From NCBI GenBank assembly GCA_002751075.1, contig NAOQ01000368.1, forward strand, positions 19,947 through 46,224: DNA of 26,278 nucleotides, read 5' to 3'. This document shows positions 21,703-26,278 of the stretch, piece by piece (position 1 is the stretch's first letter; each line of letters starts with the position of its first letter). The notes beneath the pieces are model-generated. The model searched no databases and was not told the DNA's origin. It saw only the letters and a list, made by a program, of their open reading frames with translations. A program made the translations under genes and the position numbers. The stretch is from Ichthyophonus hoferi. Its lineage: Eukaryota > Opisthokonta > Ichthyosporea > Ichthyophonida > Ichthyophonidae.

Positions 21703-23104
21703 AAATAAATGTACGTACGTGTTTATAACTATACTTACGTGTTCATGTGAGGGAGGGAGGAATGGTAACAGCATGCAAGATTACAAGATAATATATATAT
21801 AAAAACATAAATATAAAAGTATAAGATTTTATTGAATGGGATTTTGACTTTACACTTGGGGTGAGAATGGGGTGAGAGACGGAAACGATGTAGTTATAAA
21901 TAGTGTAGGCCATGTATGAATGCACCATAGCACATATTTTTAATTTATATTGGGGTATAGGATTGGTTAAAAGCAGTAGTAGTAATTGATACTCTTTCTT
22001 ATTTGTCCAGTAACAAAAGAGGGATTTACACATATATACGATCTTATATACATACTATCATACATCCAACCAATGATATACAGTGCAGAGTTCAGATATG
22101 AACAGATGCGATGGGCTATGGGATGGAACTAAAGGTTATCAGGTCATCCTGTTGGAGGAAAAATGGGTTGATCATGTCACTGGCAGGATCTATACCTCAT
22201 GGATGTATGGTAGTACACAGTGTTAATATTTGACTGCAAGCATTGCATTTGCAATTATAAGTTAGTTCTATGTAGATCACAGATCAGAGATACTTATATT
22301 GCACACATGAATGCATATGTATTTGTGGTATGGGATTGGAATAGTTGTGATATTGTGATGTGGGCTCAAATGCTCCAAAAGGGTTTATATTATGATATCT
22401 ATGTAGCTATATATGGCTTCAGGGTTGACAGTACTCTGAACTACTATAGAGATATATGTAAAGGCTACACATAGCATATATTTTTGAAATATTGTCTTGT
22501 CATTGTTGAAGGGTAAGGGAAGAGGCCCCAGCCTACTTTGCACATTCAACACTGTTCAACTCCTTCCTCTCTTCAATCTTATAAAGCCTCTTCCACCTGG
22601 CATGGATGTTGATTGAACTATCTTCAGCCAAGCTACATTTTAATAAAAGAACATTTATTAATGTACCCTTACAGTTCAGAAGACACCTTTATAGTCTACC
22701 TTATATATTTACTAGAAAATCATTAATATAAAAAACCCAATTATACATTGTATTGTCAGACCTGAAGTTTTTAACTATGCTTACATATCATATTCTTTAT
22801 TATTTTTATTACATTTATTCATTATATTATAAAGAAAAAATAAATTTTTCCTAATTAATCTAAAGCTAAAGTGGTGGCAAGCATTTTTCTTATTAGTTTG
22901 TGATCTAGATCTAAAAACGTTACTGAGCCAACTAGCCAAAGAATGGGCTTCATATATGAAAACCAATTAGAACTTTACACATACACCTATTTGGTTTCTT
23001 AAGTATATATATATATATATATATATATTGTTACAAGATCATTACCACATTTGTGCACTCATAATGTTTTCCCATGTGCTATCCAGATAATTCATCACCT
23101 ATGG
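21703..23104. other. Interval without a supportable gene
   Basis: The first few hundred bases should be the 3' untranslated region of the 83-residue gene. At 22080-22240 the sequence is less AT-rich. A 42-codon plus stretch (start MNRCDGLWDG, middle EEKWVDHVTGRIYTSW) and, on the minus strand, a strong acceptor (TTTTCCTCCAACAG) followed by DDLITFSSIP and a stop both look exon-like there. They cannot both be real and neither could be extended. The 84-codon plus frame at 22220-22474 has no motif or splice support. An (AT)n run lies at 23004-23028. Confidence 0.45.
23004..23028. repeat. Microsatellite (AT)n
   Basis: About twelve AT units, roughly 75 bases left of the first retrotransposon remnant. 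Confidence 0.93.
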
Positions 23105-23732
23105 TTATGTTTGTAAGCATAGGAGTTTCTTGGCTATTCGGAACAGTTGAGGTCCAAAAGGCTTGGTCAGACAATCAACAACTTGATCCATGGATGAGAT
23201 GCTTTGGACTTCAATCTCATTGTTGCCTACTGCTTCCCTGATGTAGTAAAAATGGATGGCAATGTGGGGAGTGTTTTTAGGGACACACGTCATGCTACAT
23301 AGTCATACAGCACTCATGCTATTACCATACAATGGTACTCTCCCAGTGTTGAAACCTAGTCCATTCATTGAAGCCGCAATGCAAGCAATGCATTGTGTGG
23401 TAGTTGCCATGCTAACAAATTTACTCTCCATTGATGATAGGGCACAAGTGGTTTGCTTCCAGGAACTCCAATCCAGTAAACCCTTGGGCAGAAAAATGCA
23501 GTAGTCACTGGTACTTTTTGCGTCACTGTATCCTTTGGTTGAGAAATCGACATTGAAACAGGCCATAAGACAAATAGGTCCAGACTTGTACACTATGGTC
23601 TCTGACAGGTGCATATTGAAGTATCTCAGAAGATGCAAGAGCATTTCATAATGCTCCATGTTGGGCTTGGCAGAGTATCTGGTGAGAAAGGCCACACTAA
23701 AGGTGTTGTCTGGCCTGCTGGATTTACCGATT
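23105..23732 (-). mobile_element. Ty1/copia-type retrotransposon remnant, end of RT and RNase H
   Basis: A fossil on the minus strand. It matches the end of the copia reverse transcriptase (AFLTRYSAKPNMEHYE, the usual F-L-x-R-Y-S-x-x-P motif) and the RNase H region (SDAKSTSDYCIFL; SSWKQTTCALSSMESKFVSM; and, near the end, IHFYYIREAV and VDCLTKPFG). Only this C-terminal part of the polyprotein is present, and no terminal repeat is recognised at its left end. It is broken, with at least two breaks, and looks old. Its right edge meets the start of the plus-strand remnant at 23740. Confidence 0.85.
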
Positions 23733-23739
23733 CAGATTA

Positions 23740-23775
23740 TGTTTTAAGTCTTAGCTAGTTAGGTATGAGAGAATT
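23740..23775 (+). repeat. Left terminal repeat trace of the plus-strand copia remnant
   Basis: It starts TGTTTTAAGTCTTAGCTAG and matches 25604-25639 almost base for base for about 33 bases, after which the two diverge. A 5' TG start fits an LTR. Confidence 0.75.
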
Positions 23776-25603
23776 AGCTAGTTAGTTATAGAATGATCAG
23801 GGGATGAATCCAGTGACCCAACAGGACCTAATCCAACCAAAGAGACAAGAAGCTCCTTGCATCTAGCTTCAACTATGTAGGAGCCAACTGACAAATCAGC
23901 ACCAACTATATAGACTGGCAATCTTATGTTTGCTGATGCAGAACAGCCTGCATCCATGGAGAGCAAGATGTCAAAGCATGCACCTTCAATCATGTGCTTG
24001 GGTTGCCATTTTATCATTGACCTCTCCTCTAACCCTGCACTACATGCCATGGTACAGCCCAACATGACAGGGATAAATGATCTGAGGACAGTGGCTTCAG
24101 CAATGAAGTCACCACAATGGACTGAATGAGAGCAAGTCATGCAGACTGAAATGAGGGTTTTGAGTGATAACTCAGTGTAGAAACTTGTGGACTATCCAAA
24201 GGACCAGATAGTTCTATGTCTAACGTGGATCTTTGCAACAAAACGGGGTAGCCAGGGCAACATTATCAAATATAAAGCAAGGCTTGTAGTGATGCGAAAT
24301 CGTCAATGTCCAAATGTGAATTACTTTACAGTGGAATCACCTGTCTACATAATGACAACAATCATGATCATATTGGCCATGGCGGCAGCTAAAAACCTGG
24401 AGATGATACAGATTGACATAGTTGGAGCCTACCTCAATGAAAAATTAGAAGAAGACATTTACATGCTCCAGCCAGAAGGATTCAAAGACTCAGCTTTCCC
24501 ATCAGTAGTTTGCAAACTGCAAAAAATGCTTTATGATTTAAAGCAGTCAGCCTTAGTTTAGCTTAAGACTTTGGCTGCTTTTCTAGGGAAAGAGAATTTT
24601 TTTCCTTCATCAGCCAACCCATGTCTCTTTGTAGCACATAGTGTTCCATACTTTATGGTAAGCTGTGTTTATGTGGATAATATGTTTGTAATTTCTGACA
24701 GTAAAGAAGTGATGGGCACTATGGTGACTAGAAGGGGCCAGACCTTTGAGACAAAGGTAATGGGCTATCCCAAGGAATATGTAAACAGATCATCCACAAT
24801 TTTGACATGGAGAATGTAAAACCTACCATGTCCCCAATACTCCAAGGGCAAATGGCAGCTCTGGAAACAGCAGACAAGACCAGCTGCAACATTTGGAAAT
24901 ACCACAAGACTGTAGGATACTTACTTTGGGTCTTGTGCCTTACCAGGCCAGATATACATTTTGGTGTTTGTTTTATATAAAGGTACATGTCTGATCCAAA
25001 GATTTCACACCTGGAAGATGGTTCAACAGATCATTACCTACGTGAACACCAATAAATACAAGGGATTGGTGTATCATAGTAAGCCTATTGTACTTACAAC
25101 TACGGAAAAGCTGATTTCATCAGAGATGTAACAAGAAGAAAGTCCATATCAGGATTTAGCATATTCACTTCTGATTTTCCATTAGATTGGGGGATCAAGA
25201 AGAAGAGTATAGTAACCACATCATTCACCAAGACTGAATACATATCTGTTTGTGCAGCAAATATGGAAGTACTCTGGGTGACAAACATACTGGACAGTTT
25301 GGGGATCCAGACAATACCAGTGGATAGGTTTAAAGATAATTAGTCCACCATTCATATAGTTGAGAGTCCTGGTCTCACCCTGAATACCAAGCATTTTGAG
25401 GTGAAGTATCACTTCACCAAGCACCAAGGATGCCATTGTGAAAGGCATCATATGCATGTGGCAGATTGCCACACTGGACCAGAAAGCTGATATGTTCATC
25501 AAGGTTTTCCCTCCTATTGAGCTTACACAGGTTTGTAATCTTTTACCTCTCAAACAATTGAAGATATGTCTCTATACACAGGTACATAGAGATGTAGGGG
25601 GAG

Positions 25604-25800
25604 TGTTGTAAGTCTTAGCTAGTTAGGTATGAGAGACTTGGCTGGACCTCTAATTTGTATTGGTAGTTAAGACTTAGATTAATTTAGAATTGGGACTTAG
25701 ATTATTCCACAAGTCTTTTGAATTAATTGAAAAGAGGCGTAGGAATTATGATCAAGTTATGCAGAAATCTGATTGGTTTTTAGAGGTAGATTACTGCATC
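25604..25800 (+). repeat. Right terminal repeat (start clear, end unclear) of the copia remnant
   Basis: It begins TGTTGTAAGTCTTAGCTAG directly after the purine-rich GATGTAGGGGGAG, the usual polypurine-tract-to-LTR junction of copia elements. Only the first 36 bases can be checked against the left repeat. The stretch from about 25640 to 25800 is assigned by position only. Confidence 0.65.
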
Positions 25801-25984
25801 TCTTTTGACTTAATCATGATTCAATACACTTAAGGACACTACCATTAAGAAAACTGCTATAGGTATGTGCATAATGTTAAACCTATCAGTGCTAGGTGAA
25901 AGCAATAGTATAAGCCCCTAAGTTATCATAGTCATAGATATGGCATATTTGTAGTTAATACTATTAATACTGAACTGGTTTCAG

Positions 25985-26234
25985 TAGAAGGCGGGAACTA
26001 CTTAAGGCAGATATGCATATCATAATGGGACCAGAAAATTATGTATCAGATTCTGTCTTGGAGATCCTGACAACTGTGTTCACAACCCCAAGGCTAACAC
26101 AGACTCTGATAGGGTTATGGGCCCAGCATGCTTCCACTGCACAAATCCATTACATCTTGTCATGTGCGTGCATAGCACTTTTGACTCCTTTAGGATCTAG
26201 AATCCCAGGCGATTTTCTGATTGGGGTGTTGTAG
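25985..26234 (+). CDS. Possible terminal exon, product unknown
   Basis: After an acceptor-like CTGGTTTCAG, a frame entered in phase 2 is open for 82 codons and ends TAG at 26232. It encodes RRRELLKADMHIIMGPENY, then VLEILTTVFTTPRL, LIGLWAQHAS, IHYILSCACIALLTPLG and a hydrophobic end. The composition is less AT-rich than most of the window. No domain is recognised. The upstream exon was not found, and the stretch lies just past the copia remnant, so it could be part of another old element or an unrelated host exon. A first in-frame Met is at 26013 if there is no splicing. Confidence 0.3.
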
Positions 26235-26278
26235 TCAATGCTGTTGCCAAAGCAATGAACACAAGTTTACCCGATGGG

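Larger units (their letters stand above)
23740..25800 (+). mobile_element. Ty1/copia-type retrotransposon remnant with RT, RNase H and LTR traces
   Basis: A second fossil, in the opposite orientation to the first. Parts in order are a short left terminal repeat, a region before the polymerase, the start of the reverse-transcriptase domain (SPQWTEAMQTEM, KYKARLVV), the catalytic core (MIQIDIVGAYLNEKLEEDIY with QPEGF after it; later VYVDNMFVISD, the family's Y-V-D-D region), RNase H, a purine-rich tract just before 25604, and the start of the right repeat. Gag and protease are not recognised. It is clearly broken, with at least five breaks, and old. The right limit is a guess, because the end of the right repeat is not identifiable. 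Whether it is closely related to the minus-strand remnant cannot be judged by eye. Confidence 0.85.

Noticed and set aside
21743-22033. A 96-codon minus-strand open frame
   Set aside because: The composition is that of AT-rich noncoding DNA (runs of Leu, Tyr and Ile). It lies where the 3' untranslated region of the 83-residue gene is expected.

Overview
The window looks like AT-rich nuclear DNA from a eukaryote with intron-containing genes, probably an animal or a close relative of animals. No bacterial-style operons or long uninterrupted genes are visible. Coding signal comes as short exons (about 20 to 290 bases) with GT-AG borders, separated by AT-rich introns of about 100 to 1400 bases. 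Start codons of the better models have A at -3 and often G at +4. I could run no search or alignment. Gene models were built by hand from open frames, splice-site shape and agreement of intron phase, so exon borders are hypotheses.

Layout from left to right. (1) 1-857, plus: the last three exons of a gene that starts outside the window. (2) 1662-4535, minus: an eight-exon gene for a membrane protein of about 318 residues that resembles the TLC (TRAM/Lag1/CLN8) family; it converges on gene 1. (3) 4536-9841: 5.3 kb with no gene I can support, holding a dispersed repeat and a few short open stretches. (4) 9842-12134, minus: a gene for a Ser/Thr-Pro-rich protein of unknown family. (5) 12156-12553: a likely two-way promoter with a 25-bp tandem repeat carrying CCAAT boxes and an E2F-type site. 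(6) 12554-17968, plus: the clearest gene, eight phase-consistent exons for a 323-residue protein with a KEN box, an RxxL motif, many SP/TP sites and a C-terminal coiled coil. (7) 18345-19033: two weak candidates, a minus exon with a MIC10-like glycine motif and a two-exon plus gene for a 46-residue protein. (8) 20972-21702, plus: a two-exon gene for an 83-residue single-pass membrane protein. (9) 23105 to about 25.8 kb: two old, broken Ty1/copia-type retrotransposon remnants in opposite orientation. (10) 25985-26234, plus: a possible terminal exon.

The part that holds together best is regions 4 to 6. Two genes for Ser/Thr-Pro-rich proteins point away from one short promoter whose motifs (tandem CCAAT, TTTGGCGC) are those of cell-cycle genes. 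The right-hand product carries the degron and CDK-site signature expected of a protein made and destroyed once per cycle. I recognise neither family, so this pair is the best candidate here for something undescribed.
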